A stretch of DNA of 64,000 nt from CAVYVZ01 sp963772065. GTDB taxonomy: Bacteria; Acidobacteriota; Vicinamibacteria; Vicinamibacterales; UBA2999. The stretch spans positions 558,001 through 622,000 of the forward strand of contig CAVYVZ010000010.1 in assembly GCA_963772065.1 (NCBI GenBank), written 5' to 3'. Below, piece after piece: positions 7,899 to 16,434 of this stretch. The notes below the pieces were generated by a model. The model made no database searches. It was given only the letters and a program-made list of their open reading frames with translations, and was not told the origin of the DNA. The position numbers were made by a program, and so were the translations under genes. Each line of letters begins with the position of its first letter. Within the stretch, counting starts at the first letter, position 1.

Positions 7899-8717
7899 AT
7901 GAGATCAGTGATTTTCGTGTTGGTTGGCGTCGTGGCGCTTGGCGCGTGCCGCCGCGACCAGTCGCCTCGCTCGAAGGATGCCGCGGAGCGGATGGCGACG
8001 GCTACCGCTGATCAAAAACAGGCGGAACTCTGGAAGCAGGCGGCGGCCCGTCCCGATCGCGAGCTGCTGCAGATCCGGCCTGCGGAGAGGCCGGTCGAGA
8101 GTCGACGCCGAGCAGCATCGGCCACGCAAACTCAACGGCCGCCCGGCACCACTCCGGCGCTGCCACAGCAGCAGCCAAACGCCGTCAGAATCCTTGCAGC
8201 GCCCAGCATTCCCGAGGCGCGCTACAACGGTCCCGCAACGATCAAGGCCATCGAAGGCAACCGGATGGAACTCGACCTGGGAGCTGGACGCACGTTGTCG
8301 TTGCTGGCGCGCGTGCGTTCGGGCTCGTTGACGGCGAAGCCGGGCGAGACCGTGCAGGTCGAGTGGCGCGCACGCGAGGCGGATCCGCGCGACCGCAGCG
8401 AGATCCTCGCGCTCAGGACCTCGACCGGCGACGGCATTGTGACCGTCCTCGAGGGCGGCACCAAGCCCGTCTCGGTCCGCGTGAACCTGTACCGGATGAC
8501 CGCGGCGCAAACCGGCACGCCCGAGCGCGGCTCGATGCCGGTTCAGGTCACCGTGGGCGACGAGCGGCAAGTCCTCCAGCAAGGCCAAATCGCGGAGTTC
8601 AAGTCGGCCAACCTCGCTGTCGGCGTCGTCGCGAGCGTTGCGGTGACTGGTGAAGATGTCAACAGAGAAGAAGGCAACCCGTATGCGATTCGCCTGCTGG
8701 CGTGGCCGCTACGCTAG
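7899..8717 (+). CDS. lipoprotein of unknown function paired with the metalloprotease
   Basis: Protein of about 272 residues. The signal peptide carries a lipobox (LGAC, Cys17), followed by a charged, Gln/Pro-rich linker (residues 25-95) and a beta-rich C-terminal half (ATIKAIEGNRMELDLGAGRT onward) reminiscent of an OB- or SH3-like barrel. I recognise no family. It begins eight bases after the metalloprotease stop, so the two are almost certainly one transcript. It may be an accessory, inhibitor or chaperone of the protease, but that is inference from position only. Confidence 0.7.
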   Translation: MRSVIFVLVGVVALGACRRDQSPRSKDAAERMATATADQKQAELWKQAAARPDRELLQIRPAERPVESRRRAASATQTQRPPGTTPALPQQQPNAVRILAAPSIPEARYNGPATIKAIEGNRMELDLGAGRTLSLLARVRSGSLTAKPGETVQVEWRAREADPRDRSEILALRTSTGDGIVTVLEGGTKPVSVRVNLYRMTAAQTGTPERGSMPVQVTVGDERQVLQQGQIAEFKSANLAVGVVASVAVTGEDVNREEGNPYAIRLLAWPLR

Positions 8718-9094
8718 CGCGATCGCTGCGCTGCGCCGGGGTCGGCAAACGATCGCAGTATTTTAGACTTATTGCTACATATGGTTTACGTGTCGTGAAG
8801 AGGGGTGGGATTCGAATCCACTCCTTTATCTCGAGAAGAAGCGCCAACAACGCCAGGCAGTCCCCAAAATCACTCGTCGACTGCGCTCACGGTACATCAC
8901 CCTGGTGTACCACAATGCCAGTCGATGTCCCGATGAGATCGGGAGACCTCGTTTCGCGAGGGGATTCACCGTGATCGCTTGAACACTGTCGATCTGTACT
9001 TCTCGCTCGGCATCGCCCGAAAGATACACATCTACAAAATCGACTACAGCGGACGGTTCCGCGAGTCTCCCTGCGCCCGCTAACTCCTTTGTGA
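8718..9094. other. gene-poor region, probable remnant of an integrated element
   Basis: No convincing gene. The segment is visibly more AT-rich than its surroundings at 8755-8830. It contains short open stretches in changing frames, for example one ending at 9081 that reads LYFSLGIARKIHIYKIDYSG. The stretches do not join into a recognisable protein. With the tRNA 3'-end copies at both ends, it looks like decayed foreign DNA at a tRNA insertion site. Confidence 0.4.
8805..8821 (-). repeat. isolated tRNA T-arm-like sequence
   Basis: On the minus strand this reads as a T stem-loop around TTCGAAT with a nearly complete five-pair stem (one mismatch). No acceptor, D or anticodon arm accompanies it. 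Interpreted as a leftover 3' tRNA fragment in the remnant region beside tRNA-Pro. Confidence 0.4.
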
Positions 9095-9116
9095 TTGGTC
9101 GGGGCGACTGGATTCG
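9095..9116 (-). repeat. duplicated 3' end of tRNA-Pro (att-like direct repeat)
   Basis: The 22 bases are identical to 9200-9221, which cover the CCA end, the acceptor strand and part of the T arm of the intact tRNA-Pro gene. The rest of the tRNA is absent here. Duplication of a tRNA 3' end is the usual scar of integrase-mediated insertion. Confidence 0.65.
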
Positions 9117-9200
9117 TGCCCGCTGGCGCGCTGCGCAGCAGCGCGCCGCGCGCCTGAGGACGTCGCTCCGACAAAAAGCGCGAGCGGAGCAAGTGATTTT

Positions 9201-9277
9201 TGGTCGGGGCGACTGGATTCGAACCAGCGACCCCCTGCGCCCAAGGCAGGTGCGCTACCAGGCTGCGCTACGCCCCG
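9201..9277 (-). tRNA. tRNA-Pro (UGG anticodon)
   Basis: On the minus strand the gene starts CGGGGCG (9277-9271), which pairs with CGCCCCG (9211-9205). This is followed by a discriminator A and an encoded CCA (9203-9201). The anticodon stem CCTGC/GCAGG encloses the loop CTTGGGC with anticodon TGG. The T arm contains GGTTCGAATCC. All four arms fold, so this is an intact, CCA-encoding tRNA-Pro. Confidence 0.95.
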
Positions 9278-9399
9278 ACTCCTGCTCATTATCCCAGATT
9301 CCCCTCTCCGGTTCCGGCCTGAATCGCCGCGAGCAACGCGGCGGTCGGCACTCCGCGCCCTCGCGTTGCATTGCGCGACCGCAGCCGTAGAATACGCGT

Positions 9400-10518
9400 G
9401 TGACCGGCACTGACTGGCGATGGCTGGCGGTCTGCGCGGTGCCGGTCATCGTGATCGCGATAAGCATCGCGCAGGTGCCGTACGTCCGCGCCTCCGACAT
9501 TGCCGCCGGAGACCTGGTCACGCTGCCCTCCACGCCGGTTTTTCTCTACCGCCGCGCCACGACGACCTTCTATTACACCTCGGCGGACCTGCTGCAGCCG
9601 ACGGCGCCGTCACCTCGCTGGGAAATGGTGGTCTACGACGTCTTCCCGTCCGGCGAAGGGCACGACACGGGTAATAACAGTCTGACGTGGACGAGGCAGA
9701 TGCGGAGGGCGCTGTCAGGACAGCTCGGCGACGCACCGTACGAGGGCACGGCCGACGTGGAGACTGCGGCACGGTTTGACAGCGAGGCGAGCGCCGCGGC
9801 GAGCCGCACGCGCGGTACGGCCGCGCTGTTCGTGCTGCCCGCGACGTCCATGTTCGCGCGCGACTCGGGTATCCGCGCCTTCGTACAGCTCGCCGTGAAG
9901 GACCCTGGGGAACTCGACGTAGACGGGCGCACGAAAGGGAACGCGCAGCGGCTCGGAGACGCCCTGTCAGCAGCGCTGACACAAGGCGCGAAGCAGGGTC
10001 ACACGAGCGTCGGCATCCCGTTCATGTTCGCGCCCGACAAGCTCGGGGACACGATCACGCGTGAGCAGTCGTGGATCCGGCTGCTCCGAACCGCAAGCGA
10101 TCTCGCCCCAGCGGCCGGTATGCAGACAGTCGTCTTCGGCGGCTTCGGCCTGGTGCCGCGCAGCCGCGAAACAACCGACCGCGCGTTCGCACAGGCGTGG
10201 CGCGAGTATCGCGTCACGCTCCCGCAATCCAGCGAGCTCGCGAACCAGTCGATCCGCGTGCCCGCGCTCGTCGCGCTTGCCGCCTTCCTCGGAAGTGCCC
10301 TGCGCCGTCGTCCGTTCAGCGCGCGGCGCCTGATTGCGATCGGCGTATTGGCGCCAACGATCGCCGTGGGCGCGCTGGCCCTCGTCGACTCCTTCAAGGT
10401 GCTTGCGGCGATGCCTCCGTTCGCCGCGGCCGCCACGGTCATCGTCGCCTGCCTTCTGATCGGCTTGTTCATCGACGTGGTCGCCTCATATGACCCCGCG
10501 AAGGAGCTGAGCGGCTGA
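9400..10518 (+). CDS. membrane-anchored protein, first gene of the RT-like operon
   Basis: A 372-residue protein of no family I recognise. One N-terminal membrane segment (about 8-26, LAVCAVPVIVIAISIAQV) is followed by a soluble domain of about 255 residues, then three hydrophobic segments (about 290-303, 313-331 and 339-361) and a short tail. The soluble part contains the block GHTSVGIPFMFAPDKLGD and a later VVFGGFGLVPRS. The alternation of predicted strands and helices suggests an alpha/beta domain. Start is GTG 9400. Its stop (10516-10518) lies one base before the ATG of the reverse-transcriptase-like gene, so the two are translationally coupled. It is probably the membrane partner or effector of that protein. 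Confidence 0.75.
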   Translation: MTGTDWRWLAVCAVPVIVIAISIAQVPYVRASDIAAGDLVTLPSTPVFLYRRATTTFYYTSADLLQPTAPSPRWEMVVYDVFPSGEGHDTGNNSLTWTRQMRRALSGQLGDAPYEGTADVETAARFDSEASAAASRTRGTAALFVLPATSMFARDSGIRAFVQLAVKDPGELDVDGRTKGNAQRLGDALSAALTQGAKQGHTSVGIPFMFAPDKLGDTITREQSWIRLLRTASDLAPAAGMQTVVFGGFGLVPRSRETTDRAFAQAWREYRVTLPQSSELANQSIRVPALVALAAFLGSALRRRPFSARRLIAIGVLAPTIAVGALALVDSFKVLAAMPPFAAAATVIVACLLIGLFIDVVASYDPAKELSG

Positions 10519-10519
10519 C

Positions 10520-12042
10520 ATGCCTCTCATCAAGCTTCCGACCCCCGGCAGGAACGCCCCTGATGCGCGGCGGATGCTGGACAGCATCGTTGGCCACGAT
10601 CAGTTCGACGACTGGATTCCCGATCCGGCGCTGTATGCGGACTACGCGTCGCGTCAGCCGACCGCCTTCCTCGAGCGCCTCGATCGCGCCGCGCGCGCCG
10701 GCGCGCTGGACGTCGTCGTCGAACGTGTCGATCTGCCGCGCGCCGATGGCGTCACCACGCCCGCGGCACGGCTGCCGCTCGACGCACGCGTCGCGGCCGG
10801 CCGGACGATCGCCGCGATGAGCGCCCGCATCGGCGGAGCCCTCCGACGCGACAAGGTATACGGGTTCGAGTACCGTCCCAAGGAGCCGGCACTCTTTTCG
10901 CCGCCTGGCGAGGGCCTGGGTCTTGCCTTCGGCAGCGCCTGGGAGGCTGCGAAGCAGGCAAAGAACGCCGCCATTCACATCGTCGATGTCGTCGGCTTCC
11001 AGCGGACCGCCACACTGAAGCGGCTGTCGGCCACACTCGGCGGTGCGGGCGCGCATGCGGACGAGATTGCCTTTCTCTCCTCGCTGATCGAGGGAGCGAA
11101 CGGACTCCCGTCCATCGACGATTCGTTTGCGTGCGTGTACAACTTCTACCTGCATCCGGTCGACTCGGCGTTGTTCCAGAAGCGGCGCAACTTCTTCAGA
11201 TACCGCGATGAGTATTTCGTGCTCGGCGCCGCGACGCGGCGCGAGCTGGATGCGAGCTTGAAGCTCGTCGAACTCTCCGCCCGCCTGGTTCACGAGTTCT
11301 CGACGTGGACGGGGATGGACAAGAAGGGGCCCGACACCGGGGCGGATGAAGAGGAGGAAGAGTTCGAGGTGCTGTTCGATGACGAGGAACGCGGCCGCGT
11401 GGTGGCGCGCTTCGTATGCACCGCTTACGAGCGCCCGACGAAAACCTGCACCGACCGGTACGAGCTTCGGGACGTTTCCGTGAACGACCCGCCGCCAGAA
11501 GCGCTGAAAGAACTCTTCGAACACAAGCCTGATCGGCTCCTTGACGCGGTGCGCGCGCTCCCCGGATTGAGGTACGCGAACCAGCGGCGGGCCGAGGGTG
11601 TGCTGTGGGGGCCAGCGTTCGGCGGCACGGCGCGATTGCAGGAGTATCGACGCGAGATGGCGGCTCAGCGTGTCTGGCTGCGCCGGGCGATAGCCACTGC
11701 GATCGCGAGAGCCTCGGATTGGCAAATCGCCGCGCTCGCGCCGCTCCTGACCGACGCGGGGCCCGCTCGCCAAGGAAGACACGAATTTACTCGCTGGCGG
11801 CCCTGAAGCGGCCGCTGGGTCCGATCGGAACGGACGTCATCCGGCTGGCGCTGGCACGCGCATCGGATCTCACACCCGAAGCCTTCTGGACGCCGGGGTC
11901 GAATGTTTCCGAGCGTGCTCGACGAACGACGCTGCTCGGCGCCGGGTACCTTGCGCGCCGCGGCCACACAGGAGCGTGGCGGGCGGTGCCCCAGGAGCTA
12001 CGGGCGCAGGAACCATTGCTTGCCGCCGTGCTGGAGGTGTGA
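10520..12042 (+). CDS. divergent reverse-transcriptase-like protein (YRDE in place of YxDD)
   Basis: The uninterrupted frame gives 428 residues (to 11806). The adjacent frame continues without a break to 12042 (IYSLAALKRPLGPIGTDVIR), so one missing base near 11775 probably hides a full protein of about 507 residues. The reverse-transcriptase order can be followed. A fingers-type block comes at 64-90 (ERVDLPRADG, then RLPLDARV). VYGFEYRP is at 113-120, and motif A at 152-160 reads IHIVDVVGF with Asp156. The motif-B equivalent from 195 reads GLPSIDDSFACVYNFYLHPV, the spacing of GLPxGxxxSxxLxNxYLxxLD. The YxDD box is FRYRDEYFVLG (226-236) with Asp230-Glu231. An acidic linker (about 274-290) leads to a helical C-terminal region. 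The nearest relatives should be the unknown-group/Abi/DRT reverse transcriptases rather than group II intron maturases. The second catalytic Asp is Glu, so polymerase activity is uncertain. Coupled to the membrane-protein gene one base upstream. Confidence 0.65.
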
Positions 12043-12043
12043 G

Positions 12044-12334
12044 GTGAACGTAACTCGGCGTGATGTGCTGGTTGGACTCGTGAGCCTCGTGGCGGCCGGC
12101 GCCCGCGGCGGCGCCATACGGGTACGCGGTGCATCGATCTTCGACGCGCCGTTCATTGCCGAGACGCTCGTTCGCGGCACACGCATCCAGACACGCGTGG
12201 AAGATTCACGGATCTGGCTTCGCGTGGACGAGTCGCTCCTTGGCTGGATCCCGGCGTTCAGCCATGCTGCGCCGACGCGGATCGCGTCCGTATCGCGGTG
12301 TCCCGCCGGCCGGCTTGTCCTACATGTGATCTGA
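12044..12334 (+). CDS. small exported-looking protein, third gene of the RT-like operon
   Basis: A 96-residue protein beginning at GTG 12044, one base after the stop of the reverse-transcriptase-like gene. The start region TRRDVLVGLVSLVAAGA has twin arginines followed by a hydrophobic run and small residues, consistent with a Tat- or Sec-type signal or a membrane anchor. The remaining 70 residues (FIAETLVRGTRIQTRVEDSR, later LLGWIPAF) look beta-rich, and I recognise no family. The tight spacing puts all three genes (9400-12334) in one transcription unit. A role in export or signalling for the system is speculation. Confidence 0.6.
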   Translation: MNVTRRDVLVGLVSLVAAGARGGAIRVRGASIFDAPFIAETLVRGTRIQTRVEDSRIWLRVDESLLGWIPAFSHAAPTRIASVSRCPAGRLVLHVI

Positions 12335-12358
12335 TCGTCACGCCGCAGGAGCTCCACC

Positions 12359-13766
12359 ATGCTTCGTCACGCCATCTTCGCTCTTCTGCTCGCCACATCT
12401 GTCCTCACGCAGCCGCAGATCCCGAACACACCGGTCGGCAAAGTCTTCACCGCCTGGCTGACGTCGTTCAACTCCGGCGATGTCGAGCAGGTGCGCGAGT
12501 TCGACAGGCAGTACCCGGAAAGAGGGCGGGCCGCCCTTCCCTCCGCCTGAAGGGACGGTGGCGTTCCGGGAGCAGACGGGCGGGTTCACCTTGATCCGCT
12601 TCGAGAAACAGGAGCCGCTGAGCCTCGTCGCGCTGATTCAGGAGCGCGGCGGAGACACGGTCGCGCGCATGGAGCTGACGGTCACCGGAGACGACCCGCC
12701 GAAGATCATCGTCTCGCAGGCGCGGCCGATCCCGCGCCCGGCGGACCTCGCGATTCCGCGCATGAGCGAGGCCGACGCGCTCGCGGCGCTCGGCGCGCAC
12801 GTCGACGAGCTCGCGAAGGCCGACCGCTTCTCGGGGGTCGTGCTCGTCGCGCGCAACGGCACAGTGCTGATCGAGAAGACAGCCGGCAAAGCGGACCGCG
12901 GCGCGAATGCGCCGGTCACCGCAGACACGAAATTCCGCATCGGCTCGATGAACAAGATGTTCACATCGGTCGCCACGCTCCAGCTCGTCGAAGCCGGCAA
13001 GCTCTCGCTCGACGATCCGATCGGCAAGCATCTCACCGACTATCCGAACCAGGAGATCGCGTCGAAGGTCACGATCCGCCACTTGCTCACGCACACCGGC
13101 GGCACCGGCGACATCTTCGGACCCGACTTCACGAAGAACCGGCTGACGCTGCGCGAGCACGGCGACTACGTGAAGCTCTATGGCGCGCGCGCCCCCACGC
13201 ATGCGCCCGGCGCCGATTCCAAATACTCCAACTACGGTTTCGTCCTGCTTGGCGCAATCATCGAGCGCGTGACCGGAATGCCCTATTACGACGCGGTTCG
13301 AAAGAATGTCTTTCAACGCGCCGGCATGACCGGCACCGACTCGCTGCCGGAGAACGAAGCGGTTCCCAATCGCTCGCTCGGCTACATGCGGCGCGGCGGT
13401 CAATGGGTCTCGAACGTCGACACGCTCCCCTGGCGCGGCACCGCGGCGGGAGGCGGTTACTCGACGGCTCGCGATCTCCTGCGCTTCGCGCAGGCGCTCG
13501 AAGCGGGGTCGCTCATCTCGAAGAAGACGCTGGCCGAAGCCACGACGATGAAGGAAGGTTACGGGTACGGCCTGGCAGGCCGTGGCGAGGGCGCGGAACG
13601 GTGGTACGGCCACGGCGGCGGCGCGCCCGGCATGAACGGCGAGCTGCGCATTTACCCGCAGCTCGGATACATCCTCGTGGCTCTCGCGAACCTCGACCCG
13701 CCGGCGGCATCACGTCCGGTCGAGTTCTTCAGCCTGCGAATGCCGGCCACGCGTTCGGGATCCTGA
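12359..13766 (+). CDS. serine hydrolase, class C beta-lactamase fold, one frame shift
   Basis: The signal peptide starts at ATG 12359 (MLRHAIFALLLATSVL). A short N-terminal domain follows, then a frame change at about 12525-12535 into a long frame ending at 13766. The catalytic domain shows the SxxK motif (IGSMNKMFTSVA), the YxN motif (SKYSNYGFVLLG) and HGGGAPG in place of KTG, the signature of the beta-lactamase/esterase EstB/penicillin-binding-protein-like group. Probably exported and acting on an ester or amide; antibiotic resistance is not implied. About 465 residues when repaired. It begins 24 bases after the small operon gene at 12044 but is functionally unrelated by appearance. Confidence 0.85.
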
Positions 13767-13911
13767 TCGCCGCTGGTGTCCGCTTCCGAACGCCGCGGTT
13801 TCGCCCGCGGAACGGCGGCGGCCGGATCTCACGCGCAGGGGGCGAAAAATCGGCGGAACGCGCACGAAATACTGGCCGCCGCCTTGCTCTGAAGCACGTG
13901 GGAGCACACGT

Positions 13912-16425
13912 GTGAACCTCATTCTGAACGACCTCCAGCATGGTCTCCGGCTGCTGCGCAAAGCGCCGCTGTTCACCATCCTGATCACCGCGTCGCTCGG
14001 CGTCGGCATCGGCGCCAACGGCGCCATCTTCACGCTCCTCGATCAGGTCGTCCTGCGACCACTGCCCGTGGAGCGCCCCGAACGCCTGGTGCAGTTTGTC
14101 ATCGACGGCGAGTTCGTCGGCGACACATGGGGCGATGGCACCGAGATCTCGTATCCGATGTTCATGGATTTCCGCGACCACGATGCCTTTACAGGCGTGT
14201 TCGCGCGCTTCCCGTGGGCGATGCACGTCAACGCGCGCGGCCGGACCGAACGCGTCAGCGGCGAGCTGGTGTCGGGCCGCTACTTCTCCACGCTTGGCGT
14301 GCCAGCCGCGATAGGACGTGTAATCACGGACGAGGACGATCGCATCGGGAACGCGGCGCCGGTCGCCGTGCTGAGTCACGCATACTGGCGCAGCCAGTTC
14401 GCAGCCGATCCCAGGGTGATCGGACAGACCCTCACGATCAACAGCCACCGCTTTACGATCGTCGGCGTCGCACGCCAAGGGTTCGACGGCATCAATGTCG
14501 GCAACGCGACACGCCTGTTCGCGCCGATGGCGACGAAACCGCAGCTGACGCCGGGATGGAATGACCTCGACTCGCGCCGCCGCCGATTTGCAAGGGTCTT
14601 CGGCCGCCTCAAAAACGGTGTGCGGATCGAAGAGGCGGAGGCCGATCTGCGGCCGCGCTTCAGCAGCATCCGCGCCTCGGAGCTCACCGACCCGCACTTC
14701 ACCGACAAGACCAACGAAGTGAAGAAGGCCTTCGCGGCCGCCACGCTCCGTCTGAAGCCGGCCGCACACGGACAATCCGCGCTTGCGGAGTCGGTCGAAA
14801 CGCCGCTTTGGATCCTCATCGGGATCGGCGGGATCGTGCTGCTCGTGGCGTGTGCCAACGTTGCCGGCCTGCTCCTCGCGCGCGGCATGGGACGACAGCG
14901 TGAGGTGGCCATCCGGCTCGCCCTCGGCGCGAGCCGCCGACGCATCGCCGCGCAACTGATGATCGAGAGCCTGCTGCTCGGGATCCTCGGGTCCGCCGCC
15001 GGACTCATCGTCGCATCCTGGACGATCGCGCCGCTCATGTGGCTGCTCGTGGGGCCCGACGCCACGACGTCGATATCGACGACGCTGGACCTGCGAGTGC
15101 TGGCGTTCACAATGGTGCTTGGATGTCTGACGGCGCTGCTCTTTGGCATCGTCCCCGCGCTGCAAGCCTCGGGGGCCTCGGCGGGGACGGCGCTGAAGGA
15201 TCGCGCCGCAACCGTATCGGGTCACGCGGAGATCAGGGCGCGCAAGGGTCTCGTGGCTGCGCAGGTGGCGCTCGCGCTGCTCCTCGTAGTCGGATCGGTG
15301 CTCTTCCTTCGGAACCTGCAGAACCTGCTGTCGCAGAATCCGGGCTTCCGCACGTCGAACCTGGTCTCCTTCAGCATCCAGCCGTCTCTGAACGGCTACA
15401 CGCGCGAGCGCGCTCAGCAGCTCGTCGTGCAGCTCACCGAGAACCTGAAGCGCGTCCCCGGCGTGTCTGCTGTGGGGGTCGCCGGCATCCGTATTCTCAA
15501 CGGCGGTTCCTGGAACAGCAGTATGACGCTGGCCATCCCCGGCGCGGGCAGACACCGGGCGTATACGTTCAACAACACGATCACGCCCGGCTACTTCGCC
15601 ACGATGGAGATCCCGCTGCTCGTCGGCCGCGACTTTACCGGTCGCGATCATCGTGACACGCCACCGGCGAAGGGCGACGGGTTCCGAAGCGCGATCGTGA
15701 ACCGGCTGTTCGTCGAGAAGTTCATGAAAGGCCACAGTCCGATCGGCGCACGGCTCGGCTTTGGCGACGACGTGAACACGCCGACGCCGGTCGAAATCGT
15801 TGGCGTAGTGGGCACGTCGAAGTACATCGGTGTGAAGGAAGAGGCGGAACCGCAGGTGTTCTTTCCACTTCTCGAAGAGGAGCCGCGATTCGTGACCGTC
15901 TACGTGCGCACCGCGCGGTCGCCGGAGGCAGTGTTCCCAGACGTGCGGCGCGTGATGCAGAAGATCGACCCTGCCCTGCCGGTATTCGATCTGATCACGA
16001 TGGAAGGACAGGTGGGCCGATCCGTGGCCGACGACCGGATGATTGCGGTCCTCGCGACGGTGCTCGCCGGCATCGGAACGGTGCTGTGTGTGATTGGCCT
16101 GTATGGCGTCGTCGCCTACACGGTGTCGCGGCGCACGCGGGAAGTCGGCATTCGCGTGGCGCTCGGCGCGCTGGGCACACAGATCACGATGCTCTTCCTC
16201 CGCGAAGCCGTCGTCGTGATCACGATCGGCATCGTCGCCGCGATACCGCTGCTGCTGTTCGCGGCGCGCTTCGTCCAGCAGCAGCTGCACGAGATGAGCG
16301 CGCTGGATCCGCAGACAATCGGGGTCGCCATCGCGCTGCTCGCATCGGTCGCTCTGGCCGGCGCGCTGTTGCCCGCGCTGCGCGCGGCGCGCATTCAGCC
16401 GCTGACGGCGCTGCGCGAGGAGTAG
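13912..16425 (+). CDS. ADOP-type (MacB/FtsX-like) ABC permease without ATPase
   Basis: An 837-residue inner-membrane permease with two MacB periplasmic-core domains and two FtsX membrane modules. The N-terminal segment is KAPLFTILITASLGVGIGAN. A central membrane block is at about 295-430 (LLVACANVAGLLLARG, then ALGASRRRIAAQLMIESLLL). The C-terminal block is at about 710-837 (LCVIGLYGVVAYTVSRRTRE) and ends PLTALREE. These long fused permeases are abundant in Acidobacteriota and normally lack an ATPase gene nearby, as here. Start is GTG 13912. Probably exports a small molecule or lipoprotein, or acts mechanically in the envelope. A PD40 protein gene follows nine bases later. Confidence 0.9.
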   Translation: MNLILNDLQHGLRLLRKAPLFTILITASLGVGIGANGAIFTLLDQVVLRPLPVERPERLVQFVIDGEFVGDTWGDGTEISYPMFMDFRDHDAFTGVFARFPWAMHVNARGRTERVSGELVSGRYFSTLGVPAAIGRVITDEDDRIGNAAPVAVLSHAYWRSQFAADPRVIGQTLTINSHRFTIVGVARQGFDGINVGNATRLFAPMATKPQLTPGWNDLDSRRRRFARVFGRLKNGVRIEEAEADLRPRFSSIRASELTDPHFTDKTNEVKKAFAAATLRLKPAAHGQSALAESVETPLWILIGIGGIVLLVACANVAGLLLARGMGRQREVAIRLALGASRRRIAAQLMIESLLLGILGSAAGLIVASWTIAPLMWLLVGPDATTSISTTLDLRVLAFTMVLGCLTALLFGIVPALQASGASAGTALKDRAATVSGHAEIRARKGLVAAQVALALLLVVGSVLFLRNLQNLLSQNPGFRTSNLVSFSIQPSLNGYTRERAQQLVVQLTENLKRVPGVSAVGVAGIRILNGGSWNSSMTLAIPGAGRHRAYTFNNTITPGYFATMEIPLLVGRDFTGRDHRDTPPAKGDGFRSAIVNRLFVEKFMKGHSPIGARLGFGDDVNTPTPVEIVGVVGTSKYIGVKEEAEPQVFFPLLEEEPRFVTVYVRTARSPEAVFPDVRRVMQKIDPALPVFDLITMEGQVGRSVADDRMIAVLATVLAGIGTVLCVIGLYGVVAYTVSRRTREVGIRVALGALGTQITMLFLREAVVVITIGIVAAIPLLLFAARFVQQQLHEMSALDPQTIGVAIALLASVALAGALLPALRAARIQPLTALREE

Positions 16426-16434
16426 GATAGCGGC

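Noticed and set aside
9091..9390. Small open frame with GRGDWIRTSDPLRP
   Set aside because: This peptide is the antisense translation of tRNA-Pro and its partial copy, a frequent false gene call.
10520..11806. Group II intron maturase or retron RT
   Set aside because: No intron domain V-like structure, no X/endonuclease domain, no msr/msd-like inverted repeats flanking the gene, and the YxDD box is altered.
12359..13766. Beta-lactamase resistance gene
   Set aside because: SxxK and YxN are present, but HGG replaces KTG and the sequence fits the general esterase/PBP-like group, so resistance cannot be claimed.
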